Shown here: piece after piece, positions 28,997-37,938 of the stretch
Layout: each line of letters opens with the position of its first letter
Numbering within the stretch: position 1 is the first letter of the stretch
Source of the DNA: Microbulbifer variabilis
GTDB lineage: Bacteria; Pseudomonadota; Gammaproteobacteria; Pseudomonadales; Cellvibrionaceae
Reading direction: 5' to 3'
DNA: 64,000 nt
NCBI RefSeq assembly: GCF_023716485.1
Contig: NZ_CP092418.1
Coordinates: forward strand, 4,749,001 to 4,813,000
Translations under genes and position numbers: made by a program
The notes under the pieces: model-generated
Told to the model about the DNA's origin: nothing
What the model saw: only the letters and a program-made list of their open reading frames with translations
Database searches by the model: none

Positions 28997-29380
28997 ATGC
29001 CCAACCGCGCAATTATCAAAACAGACAAGGCTCCGGCAGCAGCCGGTACCTACTCCCAGGCGGTAAAGGTCAACGATACGGTATACCTGTCCGGGCAAAT
29101 AGGACTGGATCCCGAGACTCAGCAGATGGTTTCCGGTGGTTTTGTCGATGAGGCCCACCAAGTTTTCCGCAACCTTGCAGCCGTTTGTGAGGCCTCGGAT
29201 GGATCGCTCCAGCATATTGTGAAGCTCAATCTCTACATCACCGACAGCAACAACTTTGTCGCAGTGAATGAGGTGATGGCGGAGTTTTTTCAGGAGCCCT
29301 ACCCAGCGCGTGCCACGGTGGTCGTTAAGGAGCTGCCGCTTGGTGCCCAGTTTGAAGCCGAGGGGGTGATGGTGCCTTAA
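28997..29380 (+). CDS. ridA: RidA family enamine/imine deaminase
   Basis: 127 residues. Hydrolyses reactive 2-aminoacrylate-type intermediates formed by PLP enzymes. ATG 28997 follows TGGAG at 28986-28990. APAAAGTYSQAVKVNDTVYLSGQIGLDP and YPARATVVVKELPLGA with the substrate-binding Arg are family hallmarks. Placed after spoT as in Pseudomonas and E. coli relatives. Confidence 0.95.
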   Translation: MPNRAIIKTDKAPAAAGTYSQAVKVNDTVYLSGQIGLDPETQQMVSGGFVDEAHQVFRNLAAVCEASDGSLQHIVKLNLYITDSNNFVAVNEVMAEFFQEPYPARATVVVKELPLGAQFEAEGVMVP

Positions 29381-29399
29381 CCCAGCAGAGCACCAGCCT

Positions 29400-29434
29400 G
29401 CAGTGCCGGACCTCCGCCCGGCACTGCATTTCTA
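29400..29434 (+). terminator. terminator after ridA
   Basis: GCAGTGCCGG (29400-29409), 8-nt loop and CCGGCACTGC (29418-29427), followed by ATTTCTAGATTTCT. A perfect 10-bp stem between convergent genes. Confidence 0.75.
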
Positions 29435-29461
29435 GATTTCTCTCTCGTAGATTTGCCGCTG

Positions 29462-30346
29462 TCAGCCTTCCGCTTCCAATAGCGCACTGTAGCCCACTTT
29501 GTAATCGGGATACTTGAGCTGGTAACCACTAGCGAGCAAGCGCTGATTACTGAGTTTTTTCGAGCGGCGTTCGCTGGTCTGCACAATCTCACGCAAATGA
29601 GCGCTGGTATAGCCCATAGCCTTCACCAGCCACTGCTGTAGTTCATACATGGGGACCGGCTTACTATCGGCGCCGATATACAGTGGCTCTGGTATCCAAC
29701 CCTGCTTGTGCTTTTCAACCAGGTGCAACAAAAAGCCAATGCAATCGTCCACATGAATACGGTTACTGAACTGGGGGGGCTGGGGCGGGGCACAGCGACC
29801 GGCGCGTACCTGAGAGAGCAAGCGGTCACGCCCCGGACCGTAAATTCCGGCAAATCGTACAATACAGACCCCGGGAATCGCCGAGCGTATGATCTCCTCC
29901 GCCGCGAGCAGCGCCTCTCCCTGAAAACCACTAGGTGCAGGAGGCGTCTGCTCATCGAGAAAATCATCACCGCTCTGGCCATAAACACGGGTTGAAGACG
30001 CCCATATCACTAAGCGCGGCGGTTTTGGCAGGCGCGAAATGGCCTCGCCCAAAGCCCGCGCGGTTTCCACGTAAGCGCGCTGATAACCGCCGGGGGTATG
30101 TTCATCCGGAGTAAATGTGGCGAGGACGATATCGGCACCATCCGTCAGCAAGCGCTCGATATCCCCCACCTTGGTGGCATCCCCCCGACGCCAATTAACC
30201 GCATCCGCTCTGCGCTTACTCGCCAGAGCCACCAGAGGGTTGCGTCGCATGCCGTAAACACTGTACTGCTTGCGATCTATATTTAGAGCGAGGCGCGCCC
30301 CCAGATCACCACACCCAAGGATCCAAAGCTTCTCTTTCTGTGTCAT
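29462..30346 (-). CDS. NAD-dependent epimerase/dehydratase-like protein (YeeZ type)
   Basis: 294 residues with a Rossmann fold: KLWILGCGDLGARLAL is the NAD(P)-binding Gly motif, WASSTRVYGQ and VRFAGIYGPGRD are the extended-SDR positions corresponding to the active-site and substrate regions. The usual YxxxK catalytic pair is not obvious, as in YeeZ-like proteins. Substrate unknown; convergent with ridA. Confidence 0.8.
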   Translation of the reverse strand: MTQKEKLWILGCGDLGARLALNIDRKQYSVYGMRRNPLVALASKRRADAVNWRRGDATKVGDIERLLTDGADIVLATFTPDEHTPGGYQRAYVETARALGEAISRLPKPPRLVIWASSTRVYGQSGDDFLDEQTPPAPSGFQGEALLAAEEIIRSAIPGVCIVRFAGIYGPGRDRLLSQVRAGRCAPPQPPQFSNRIHVDDCIGFLLHLVEKHKQGWIPEPLYIGADSKPVPMYELQQWLVKAMGYTSAHLREIVQTSERRSKKLSNQRLLASGYQLKYPDYKVGYSALLEAEG

Positions 30347-30575
30347 ATAGTTCCCGACAATCTTGCGCCTGGGACAGCGTCGACTGCCATATTCCCTTGA
30401 TATTGTGCTGTTGCGTCCCGCGGAACTCCTCAGATGAGAAGTCCCTAGTCTTATTCATTAACTATTAAACGGTGCGCCAAAAAAAATCCGCAAACGATTG
30501 CGGTTTTGCCATCCATGAATAACGATGCGAGGCACTTTCACGCCTCACCATTCCATCTGCCGCTCTGGTATTGAA

Positions 30576-30836
30576 CTAATTACCGCGCCCTTTGAGTAGG
30601 CGGTAGACAGCGAGAAAGATAATCGCACCAATGGTGGCTGTTATTATGTCGCCAAATCCGAAACCGGTCACGGGGCCACCGAATCCAATCAGGGCACCAA
30701 GCCAACCACCGATGAAGGCACCGATAATGCCAATCACCATTGTGACTATCCAACCACCTGGGTCTTTACCTGGCATGATCCATTTGGCTAAGGCGCCGGC
30801 AATCAGTCCGAGAATAATCCAGGATAAAACTCCCAT
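30576..30836 (-). CDS. GlsB/YeaQ/YmgE family small membrane protein
   Basis: 86 residues with three hydrophobic segments. MGVLSWIILGLIAGALAKWI and PGGWIVTMVIGIIGAFIGGWLG belong to the transglycosylase-associated (Transgly_assoc) family. Members are often stress-induced; no enzymatic role is established. Stand-alone gene. Confidence 0.9.
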   Translation of the reverse strand: MGVLSWIILGLIAGALAKWIMPGKDPGGWIVTMVIGIIGAFIGGWLGALIGFGGPVTGFGFGDIITATIGAIIFLAVYRLLKGRGN

Positions 30837-31025
30837 GGCGTTTCTCCATTCTGTTGGCCCTCATAAGATATAGCAAAATTTTGCGCCTCAATTCCATAAA
30901 GGCGTCCACAATTGGTAATTTTTCCCAACTTTGTGCCTGAGGTGACAGCTTAGCGCTGGGGAGTGGCCAGCAGCTATTATTTATGAATAATAGCTATCAA
31001 ATACTATCGCTTAATTGTCTTTACC

Positions 31026-31949
31026 ATGACTCTCAATGAACTGCGCTACATCGTCACTCTCGCTCAGGAACAGCATTTCGGCCGCGCCGCCGAGCGCTGC
31101 TTCGTCAGCCAACCGACCCTGTCTATCGCAGTAAAAAAGCTGGAGAAAGAGCTGGGCGTCGCCCTTTTCGAGCGTTCCAAAACCCGGGTACAAGCCACGC
31201 CATTGGGGGAACGTATCGTCGCCCAGGCCCAACTGGTACTGGAACAGTCTGCCGCTATTAAAGACATCGCCAGCGCCGGTAAGGACCAACTGGCGAGCCC
31301 CCTCTCGGTCGGGGCGATTTTTACTATCGGCCCCTATTTGTTTCCGCACTTTATTCCGCAGCTACAGCACCTGGCCCCAGATATGCCTCTCTACGTAGAA
31401 GAAGGCTACACCGCCACTCTGCGCCAACGCCTGCGCAAGGGCGAGCTGGATGCGATCATTATCGCGTTGCCATTCACCGAGCCCGATGTGGTCACCCAAC
31501 CACTTTATGACGAACCTTTCGTGGTATTAATGCCGGCTGGGCACCCCCTTGCCCAGCAGGAATTCATAGATCCCGAGCAGCTCACCAAAGATAATGTGCT
31601 GTTGCTGGGGGAGGGCCACTGCTTCCGCGACCAAGTGCTGGAGGCCTGCCCACACTTGCAGGTCACTATGGAGAAGGAGAGCGGTGGTGGAGGCATTCGT
31701 ACAGCCGCCGATGGCAGTTCACTGGAAACCCTGAGACACATGGTGGCCTCGGGTCTCGGTATCACCGTATTGCCATTCTCCGCAGCCACCGCTTCGCAAT
31801 ATGCCAGCGGGCTGTTGGAAACACGCCCCTTCAAGGCGCCGGGGCCCCGGCGCACCGTCGCATTGGCTTGGCGTGCCAGCTTTCCACGCCACCGAGCTAT
31901 CGATATATTGCGTGAGGCCATCAGCCAGTGTCATCTGATCGAGCCATAA
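31026..31949 (+). CDS. oxyR: hydrogen peroxide-responsive regulator OxyR
   Basis: LysR-type regulator, 307 residues. HTH at the N-terminus (FGRAAERCFVSQPTLSIAVKKLE). The redox Cys pair falls at Cys199 and Cys208 in GHCFRDQVLEAC, exactly the E. coli numbering, which separates OxyR from other LysR proteins. Overlaps recG by 22 nt, so the two are cotranscribed, as is common in Pseudomonas. Confidence 0.96.
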   Translation: MTLNELRYIVTLAQEQHFGRAAERCFVSQPTLSIAVKKLEKELGVALFERSKTRVQATPLGERIVAQAQLVLEQSAAIKDIASAGKDQLASPLSVGAIFTIGPYLFPHFIPQLQHLAPDMPLYVEEGYTATLRQRLRKGELDAIIIALPFTEPDVVTQPLYDEPFVVLMPAGHPLAQQEFIDPEQLTKDNVLLLGEGHCFRDQVLEACPHLQVTMEKESGGGGIRTAADGSSLETLRHMVASGLGITVLPFSAATASQYASGLLETRPFKAPGPRRTVALAWRASFPRHRAIDILREAISQCHLIEP

Positions 31950-34030
31950 ACAACCTTGCAGATCAGCCGGTTACCAACCTCAAAGGGGTAGGAGACAAGT
32001 TTGCCCAGGTCCTGGCCAAACTGCATATCCACTCTCTGCAAGACCTGCTGTTCCACTTGCCGTTGCGCTATCAGGACCGCACCCGGGTGGTGCCGGTGGC
32101 CGGGCTCACTGCCGGGATGGATGCGGTTATTGAGGGCGAGGTAACTGCCGCCGATGTAGTTTTCGGCCGCCGACGCAGTCTGGTAGTCAAGCTTCAGGAT
32201 ATGAGCGGCAGTATCACTCTGCGTTTTTTCCACTTTTCTGCCGCGCAAAAAAACCGCTTTGCCCGCGGTGTACGCCTGCGTTGCTTCGGCGAGGCGCGGC
32301 GTGGCGCCGCCGGCCTGGAGCTCTACCATCCCGAAACTGAAATTGTCGGCAGCGAAAACGCCACTACCGAGGAAACCCTGACACCGGTTTACCCCCTGAC
32401 CGAGGGCGTCAGCCAGGGGCGTATGCGCGGTCTGATGCAGCAAGCCGTGGAGCTCCTGCGCAGTGGAGCCGTGACCGAACTGCTCCCTGCAAATTTACTT
32501 CCAAAGCCATTGCGTTACCCACTGAGTGACGCCCTGGTTTATTTGCACTCGCCACCTGCCGGCACCCAGCTGGAAAAACTCGCCGCCGGCACACACCCCG
32601 CACAACAGCGCCTGGCCCTGGAAGAGCTGCTCGCGCACCATTTGAGCCTGCTGGAATTGCGGCGCAACAGCGCAAGGGTTGCGGCACCGCCACTGCCCAA
32701 AAACAAATCTCTGGAGAGAGATTTCCTCTCGCGACTGCCATTTTCGCTCACCGGCGCACAGCAAAGAGTCTGTGAGGAGATCGCCGAAGACCTCGCCCAG
32801 GACCTCCCCATGATGCGCCTGCTACAGGGAGATGTCGGCGCCGGTAAAACCCTGGTAGCGGCCATGGCTGCCCTCAAAGGCATCGGCGCTGGTGCTCAGG
32901 TGGTGGTGATGGCGCCGACAGAGATTCTCGCCGAGCAGCATAGAATCAATTTCTGTAACTGGCTTGAGCCTCTCGGCGTACAGGTAGCGCAACTTACCGG
33001 CAGCTTAAAAGCCGCCGAGCGCCGCGAGCAGTTGGGCAAAATTGCCAGTGGCGAGGCGCAGCTTGTGGTTGGCACCCACGCACTCTTCCAGGAGGGTGTG
33101 GTGTTCCACAATCTGGTGTTGGTGATTATCGACGAGCAACACCGTTTCGGGGTGCGCCAGCGTTTGGAGCTGCGTGAGAAGGGCGCCGCCAGCGGTGCCA
33201 CCGGCAGATTGCAACCGCACCAGTTGATTATGACCGCCACCCCGATCCCTCGTACCCTGGCTATGTCTGCATTTGCTGATCTGGACTGCTCCATCATTGA
33301 TGAGCTGCCTCCCGGTCGCCAGCCTATTAACACCGTGGCGATCTCTAACGACCGTCGCGACCAGGTGATGGAAAGAGTGCACAGTGCCATCGCCGAGGGG
33401 CGCCAGGCCTATTGGGTCTGCACCCTGATTGAGGAATCCGAGAGCCTGCAGGCTCAGGCCGCAGAGTCCACCGCCGAGGAATTAGTGGAGATGCTCGACG
33501 GTGCGCGTGTGGCCCTGGTACACGGGCGCCTTAAGCCGGAGCAGAAAGAGCAGGTGATGGGCGCCTTCAAAGCTGGTGAGGTAGACCTGCTGGTGGCAAC
33601 CACGGTGATCGAGGTGGGGGTAGATGTGCCCAACGCCAGTCTAATGATTATCGAAAACCCAGAGCGCCTGGGCCTCGCCCAGCTGCACCAGCTGCGCGGT
33701 CGGGTTGGGCGCGGCTCCATAGCCAGTCACTGTGTGCTGCTCTACGGTACACCACTGTCACAAAATGGACGGGCGCGCCTACAGGCGCTGCGTCAGCATA
33801 GCGACGGCTTCGCCATCGCTGAGGAAGACCTGCGTCTGCGCGGACCAGGGGAAATTCTCGGCACCCGCCAGACTGGAGAGATCCAACACCGTATCGCAGA
33901 TCTGCAGCGGGATGCGGAACTGCTGCCACAAGTGCAAAAAATAGCCATATCCCCACATTTGACGGAAGGGATACGACAGCAGTTAATTAAGCGCTGGTTA
34001 CAAAACAAGCCCCGTTTCGCCGAGGCTTAA
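31928..34030 (+). CDS. recG: ATP-dependent DNA helicase RecG
   Basis: Branch-migrating helicase that remodels stalled forks and Holliday junctions. 700 residues starting GTG 31928 inside the oxyR end. N-terminal wedge domain (LTLKGVGDKFAQVLAKL region to YHPETEI), Walker A GDVGAGKTLVA, Walker B DEQHRFG, motif III MTATPIPRTLA, and motifs V-VI (VGVDVPNASLMIIENPERLG, QLRGRVGRG). Full length. Confidence 0.97.
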   Translation: MSSDRAINNLADQPVTNLKGVGDKFAQVLAKLHIHSLQDLLFHLPLRYQDRTRVVPVAGLTAGMDAVIEGEVTAADVVFGRRRSLVVKLQDMSGSITLRFFHFSAAQKNRFARGVRLRCFGEARRGAAGLELYHPETEIVGSENATTEETLTPVYPLTEGVSQGRMRGLMQQAVELLRSGAVTELLPANLLPKPLRYPLSDALVYLHSPPAGTQLEKLAAGTHPAQQRLALEELLAHHLSLLELRRNSARVAAPPLPKNKSLERDFLSRLPFSLTGAQQRVCEEIAEDLAQDLPMMRLLQGDVGAGKTLVAAMAALKGIGAGAQVVVMAPTEILAEQHRINFCNWLEPLGVQVAQLTGSLKAAERREQLGKIASGEAQLVVGTHALFQEGVVFHNLVLVIIDEQHRFGVRQRLELREKGAASGATGRLQPHQLIMTATPIPRTLAMSAFADLDCSIIDELPPGRQPINTVAISNDRRDQVMERVHSAIAEGRQAYWVCTLIEESESLQAQAAESTAEELVEMLDGARVALVHGRLKPEQKEQVMGAFKAGEVDLLVATTVIEVGVDVPNASLMIIENPERLGLAQLHQLRGRVGRGSIASHCVLLYGTPLSQNGRARLQALRQHSDGFAIAEEDLRLRGPGEILGTRQTGEIQHRIADLQRDAELLPQVQKIAISPHLTEGIRQQLIKRWLQNKPRFAEA

Positions 34031-34040
34031 GGAGAGCGCC

Positions 34041-35357
34041 CTAGTGGGCGCCTACTGTACTGTTGTCGTTGATGCTGACACTCTTGTAATTGGCGTCGTA
34101 GTAAGTCTCCTCGTCCAAGGCGCCTTCACTCTTCGCCACCACACTGCTCACTACCGCATCCCCGGTGATATTCACTGCGGTGCGCACCATATCCAGCAGG
34201 CGGTCAACGCCGATCACAATGGCAATCCCCTCCAGCGGCAGTCCCACCTGCTGCAGCACCATACCGAGCATAATCAGGCCGACGCCGGGCACCCCGGCAG
34301 TACCAATAGAAGCCAAGGTTGCTGTCAGGATCACTGTCAGGAAGCCAGTCAAGCCGATCTCAATACCAAAGAACTGAGCGATAAAGACCGTAGCCACACC
34401 CTGCATAATCGCGGTGCCATCCATATTGATGGTTGCACCCAAGGGGACGGTGAAAGCAGCCACCTTGTTGTCCACACCTAAGCGCTTCTCAACTGTCGCC
34501 AGGGTTACCGGTATGGTTGCTGCAGAGGAAGCTGTACTAAAGGCAAAAATCATCGTCGGACGCATCTTTTTCAGCAGCTCAAGGGGCTTTAGGCCACTCA
34601 ACAGCTTCAGCAGAATCGAATAGACGCCCAGTGCATGAATAATCAAGGCTGCCAGTACCACCAGGAAGTATTTACCCAGTTGCAGTAAGCCTTCTAAGCC
34701 CAATCCTGCAAAAGTTTTCGCCAACAGGGCAAAAACTCCGTAGGGAGCAAACACCATCAACACCCCCACCATGCGCAGCACAACGCTATTGAGATCGTTG
34801 AAGAAAGCTGCAACGCGCTTCCCTGGCTCACCACAGCGGGAGATCGCATAGCCCATCAATAGGGCAAACACGATAATTTGCAGCATATTGCCCTCGGCCA
34901 TGGCTGCGACTGGATTGGTGGGAAAAATATTTACCAGCACTTCAGAAAGTGGGGGGGATTCTTTTGGTTGGAAAGAAGACGTTGCCGCAGCAGCAGCCTC
35001 ACTCACACCGACCCCAGGCTGGAAGATCAGTGCCATGCACAGGGCCAGGGTAATAGCGATAGCCGTTGTCAGCATATAGAGCAGCACGGTTTTACCCGCC
35101 AACGGACCGATCCGGCTTCCTTCAGACAGGGCACAGGCACCACTGATCAGAGAAACCAACACCAACGGCACCACCATCAGCTTCAGAGAGGCGATAAAAA
35201 TTCGCCCGATAATGTCGAACAGGCCACCCGTCAGGTAGAGGTTGATTGCGTTGGTAACACCCTCACCGAGCAACTGGCTCATATTCAGGATATTGATCAG
35301 GATTCCCAGCCCAATACCCGCGATCATCCCCAGCAGAATTTTGGTCGTAAGCCCCAT
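34041..35357 (-). CDS. dicarboxylate/amino acid:cation symporter (DAACS)
   Basis: 438 residues, polytopic inner-membrane transporter of the glutamate/C4-dicarboxylate family. The re-entrant hairpin Ser-rich motif FSTASSAATIPVT, NMDGTAIMQG and GTAGVPGVGLIML are the family ligand- and Na-binding regions. Exact substrate among glutamate, aspartate, succinate or fumarate is not decidable by sequence alone. Convergent with recG, divergent from ubiC. Confidence 0.92.
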   Translation of the reverse strand: MGLTTKILLGMIAGIGLGILINILNMSQLLGEGVTNAINLYLTGGLFDIIGRIFIASLKLMVVPLVLVSLISGACALSEGSRIGPLAGKTVLLYMLTTAIAITLALCMALIFQPGVGVSEAAAAATSSFQPKESPPLSEVLVNIFPTNPVAAMAEGNMLQIIVFALLMGYAISRCGEPGKRVAAFFNDLNSVVLRMVGVLMVFAPYGVFALLAKTFAGLGLEGLLQLGKYFLVVLAALIIHALGVYSILLKLLSGLKPLELLKKMRPTMIFAFSTASSAATIPVTLATVEKRLGVDNKVAAFTVPLGATINMDGTAIMQGVATVFIAQFFGIEIGLTGFLTVILTATLASIGTAGVPGVGLIMLGMVLQQVGLPLEGIAIVIGVDRLLDMVRTAVNITGDAVVSSVVAKSEGALDEETYYDANYKSVSINDNSTVGAH

Positions 35358-35472
35358 AACAAGCTTCTCTTTATAAATTCATTGTTTTCATTAAAGGGAG
35401 CACTATATCCATTGCCGCCCCGGTGAGCAAAAATCCAACGGAGTGGCGCCAGCCGCCAGTGGGCAGGGTACA

Positions 35473-36084
35473 ATGCCCTTTTTACCGACTGCGGAGTTAT
35501 CGTTGCACCAGTCTCCATTTGTACCTGCGGGCGATTGGCGGGGGCGGCCATTTGAATCGGCACAGTTCCAACCACCAGAAAACCTGATGCCGTGGCTGGC
35601 ATACACCGGTTCGCTCACCGCTGCACTGAAGCAACTGAGTGGAGGGGATTTCAGTGTGCAGGTACTTGGTCAGAGCTGGCAGCTACCCCGCGCGGAGGAA
35701 TGCCGCGCGCTCAATTTAAATCGCCACAGCCGCGCCCTGGTACGGGAGGTACTACTGATAGGGTGTGGCCAACCCTGGGTTTACGCGCGCAGTGTACTTC
35801 CCCTGCGCAGTTTGCAGGGCAAGTCCCGCAACTTACGCAGTCTCGACGACCGCCCTCTGGGGGAGCTGCTGTTCAGCGAACCAGGGATTCGCCGAGGCGA
35901 AATAGAGTTCAACCAATTGCGGCGCAACCCCGACTTGCAGGCTCAAGGACTCTGCGACGGCGGCGACAGTGCCTGGGGGCGCCGCTCAATTTTTTGGCTG
36001 CGGGGCAAACCCCTTTTGGTCGCAGAGGCCTTTCTATCGCAGTTCTGCCCCGATGACCCACCTGCAGTCCCCGCAAACCAATAA
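35473..36084 (+). CDS. ubiC: chorismate pyruvate-lyase UbiC
   Basis: First committed step of ubiquinone synthesis: chorismate to 4-hydroxybenzoate. ATG 35473 (203 residues) is preferred; GTG 35443 is possible. The core matches E. coli UbiC: REVLLIGCGQPWVYARSVLP, DDRPLGELLFSEP and WGRRSIFWLRGKPLLVAEAFL, with the active-site Arg and Glu positions kept. N-terminus longer than E. coli (165). Followed by ubiA 24 nt downstream. Confidence 0.9.
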   Translation: MPFLPTAELSLHQSPFVPAGDWRGRPFESAQFQPPENLMPWLAYTGSLTAALKQLSGGDFSVQVLGQSWQLPRAEECRALNLNRHSRALVREVLLIGCGQPWVYARSVLPLRSLQGKSRNLRSLDDRPLGELLFSEPGIRRGEIEFNQLRRNPDLQAQGLCDGGDSAWGRRSIFWLRGKPLLVAEAFLSQFCPDDPPAVPANQ

Positions 36085-36108
36085 CCAAATACAGGGAGAT
36101 TAGCCACC

Positions 36109-36990
36109 GTGATTAGCCAACAAATCGCCGCGCGCTGGCCCGCCGCAATGCCCTACTGGCAATTGGCGCGTATGGATAGGCCCATTGGCTCCCTATTACT
36201 TTTGTGGCCCACTTGGGTCGCACTGTGGCTTGCGGCGGGGGGCTGGCCAGGGCTGCATCTATTTGCAGTGTTCACTTTGGGCGTCATCCTGATGCGTGCG
36301 GCCGGCTGCGCGATAAATGACTTCGCCGACCGCGAGATTGACGGCCATGTTAAGCGCACCGCCACGCGCCCCCTGGCCACCGGTAACGTTACTCCCAAGG
36401 CGGCTCTTGGCCTATTCGCCGGGCTCAGCTTCGCGGCTTTTTTGCTGGTGCTCACCACCAATCAGCTAACGATTTTATTGTCATTGCCAGCACTGGCATT
36501 GGCCTTCTGCTACCCCTTTGCCAAGCGGCACACTCACCTGCCTCAAGTCGTATTGGGCGCGGCCTTCAGTATGGGGATCCCCATGGCCTTCGCCGCAGTG
36601 ACCGGCGAAGTGCCTCCCCAGGCCTGGCTTCTCTATGTCGCCAACCTGTTGTGGACCCTGTGTTATGACACTTTTTACGCCATGGTGGATCGGGATGACG
36701 ACCTAAAAATCGGAGTTAAATCCACGGCAATTCTGTTCGGGGAAATGGACAGAGCCATGACTGCCACTCTGCAGCTTTTGGTTCTAATGGCACTGGTGTT
36801 GATCGGCCAGCGCTTCGGCCTCGGCGCCATTTACTACTTGGCAGTTACGGCTATAGCGGCGCTTTTCGCTTACCAGCAATGGCTGATTCGCAACCGCGAT
36901 AGAGAGGCCTGCTTCAAGGCATTTCTCCACAACAACTGGGTAGGGTTGGTGTTTTTTGCCGGAATATTCCTGCATTACCTCTTCAATTGA
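36109..36990 (+). CDS. ubiA: 4-hydroxybenzoate octaprenyltransferase UbiA
   Basis: Inner-membrane prenyltransferase joining polyprenyl diphosphate to 4-hydroxybenzoate. 293 residues, about nine helices. The two Asp-rich motifs that bind Mg-prenyl diphosphate are NDFADREID and [29 protein letters not shown] is the family start. GTG start. Operon with ubiC. Confidence 0.97.
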   Translation: MISQQIAARWPAAMPYWQLARMDRPIGSLLLLWPTWVALWLAAGGWPGLHLFAVFTLGVILMRAAGCAINDFADREIDGHVKRTATRPLATGNVTPKAALGLFAGLSFAAFLLVLTTNQLTILLSLPALALAFCYPFAKRHTHLPQVVLGAAFSMGIPMAFAAVTGEVPPQAWLLYVANLLWTLCYDTFYAMVDRDDDLKIGVKSTAILFGEMDRAMTATLQLLVLMALVLIGQRFGLGAIYYLAVTAIAALFAYQQWLIRNRDREACFKAFLHNNWVGLVFFAGIFLHYLFN

Positions 36991-37015
36991 TCCAGGTCTG
37001 GGAGTTCAGGCATAA

Positions 37016-37049
37016 CCGTCATATATTTGTCATATAAATCCCGTTTAAT
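37016..37049 (+). promoter_or_regulatory. Pho box and -10 of phoB
   Basis: CCGTCAT-ATAT-TTGTCAT (37016-37033) has the 7-4-7 direct-repeat layout of a PhoB site (consensus CTGTCAT repeats). Exactly 10 nt downstream is TTTAAT (37044-37049), a one-mismatch -10. There is no -35, as expected for a PhoB-activated promoter. Transcription would start about 45 nt before the phoB ATG. Confidence 0.75.
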
Positions 37050-37099
37050 CCTCGGCCATAACCGGGAACTTCTGACAACAGAGCGGGTATGGCAGCCAA

Positions 37100-37804
37100 A
37101 TGCACAGTAAAACGATCCTGATTGTCGACGACGAAGCCCCTGTACGCGATATGCTGCGGGTGGCTTTAGAAATGGCAGACTACCGTTGCCTGGAGGCGGA
37201 AAACGCCCAAGAGGCCCACGCCTTAGTCATCGATGAAAAGCCAGACCTTATTCTTCTCGATTGGATGCTACCCGATGTATCCGGAGTAGAGCTGGCCCGC
37301 CGACTTAAGCGCGATGAGCTGACCACCGCGGTGCCCATCATCATGCTCACCGCCAAAGGCGAAGAAGACAATAAAATCAAAGGGTTAGAGACGGGCGCCG
37401 ACGACTATATCACCAAGCCCTTCTCCCCCCGCGAGCTGGTGGCGCGCCTCAAGGCGGTACTGCGCCGCGCCGGCCCGGCCACCCCCGAAGACCCCCTCAG
37501 CGCCGGCGATCTGGTACTGGACCCTCTAAGCCACAGGGTCACCATCAAGGGACAGCCGGTGGATATGGGGCCTACTGAATTTCGCCTGCTGACTTTCTTT
37601 CTCTCTCACCAGGAGCGCGCCTACACACGCACCCAGCTGCTGGATCACGTCTGGGGTGGCAATGTCTATGTGGAGGAGCGCACCGTCGACGTACACATCC
37701 GCCGCCTGCGCAAAGCTCTGGCACTTGACGGTCACGACCGTTATATCCAGACAGTGCGCGGCACCGGCTATCGATTTTCTGTGCAAACTGCCGAAAAAGT
37801 GTGA
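37100..37804 (+). CDS. phoB: phosphate response regulator PhoB
   Basis: OmpR-type response regulator, 234 residues. Receiver domain with acidic Asp10-Asp11 pocket, phospho-acceptor Asp54 (LILLDWMLPD) and TAKGEEDNKIKGLETGADDYITKPF with the conserved Lys. C-terminal winged helix (GPTEFRLLTFFLSHQERAYTRTQLLDHVWG, RTVDVHIRRLRKAL). Cotranscribed or closely spaced with phoR; preceded by a Pho box, so autoregulated. Confidence 0.96.
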   Translation: MHSKTILIVDDEAPVRDMLRVALEMADYRCLEAENAQEAHALVIDEKPDLILLDWMLPDVSGVELARRLKRDELTTAVPIIMLTAKGEEDNKIKGLETGADDYITKPFSPRELVARLKAVLRRAGPATPEDPLSAGDLVLDPLSHRVTIKGQPVDMGPTEFRLLTFFLSHQERAYTRTQLLDHVWGGNVYVEERTVDVHIRRLRKALALDGHDRYIQTVRGTGYRFSVQTAEKV

Positions 37805-37938
37805 CAATCTGCAAAGATCGGCACTGACTCCCGCGGTAACCATTGGTCACTCCCACAGAGGACCGGGTTTCTAAGATGTATTAAGTGCGGGGGTGGACAT
37901 CAGCCCTCCCGACAACTGCCAGGTAACACGGCAAGGCT

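Noticed and set aside
36997..37013. 17-bp exact copy of the mutM start region (6745-6761) between ubiA and phoB
   Set aside because: A single 17-nt match in 64 kb can occur by chance, the minus-strand frame from it is only about 12 codons, and no other mutM sequence follows.
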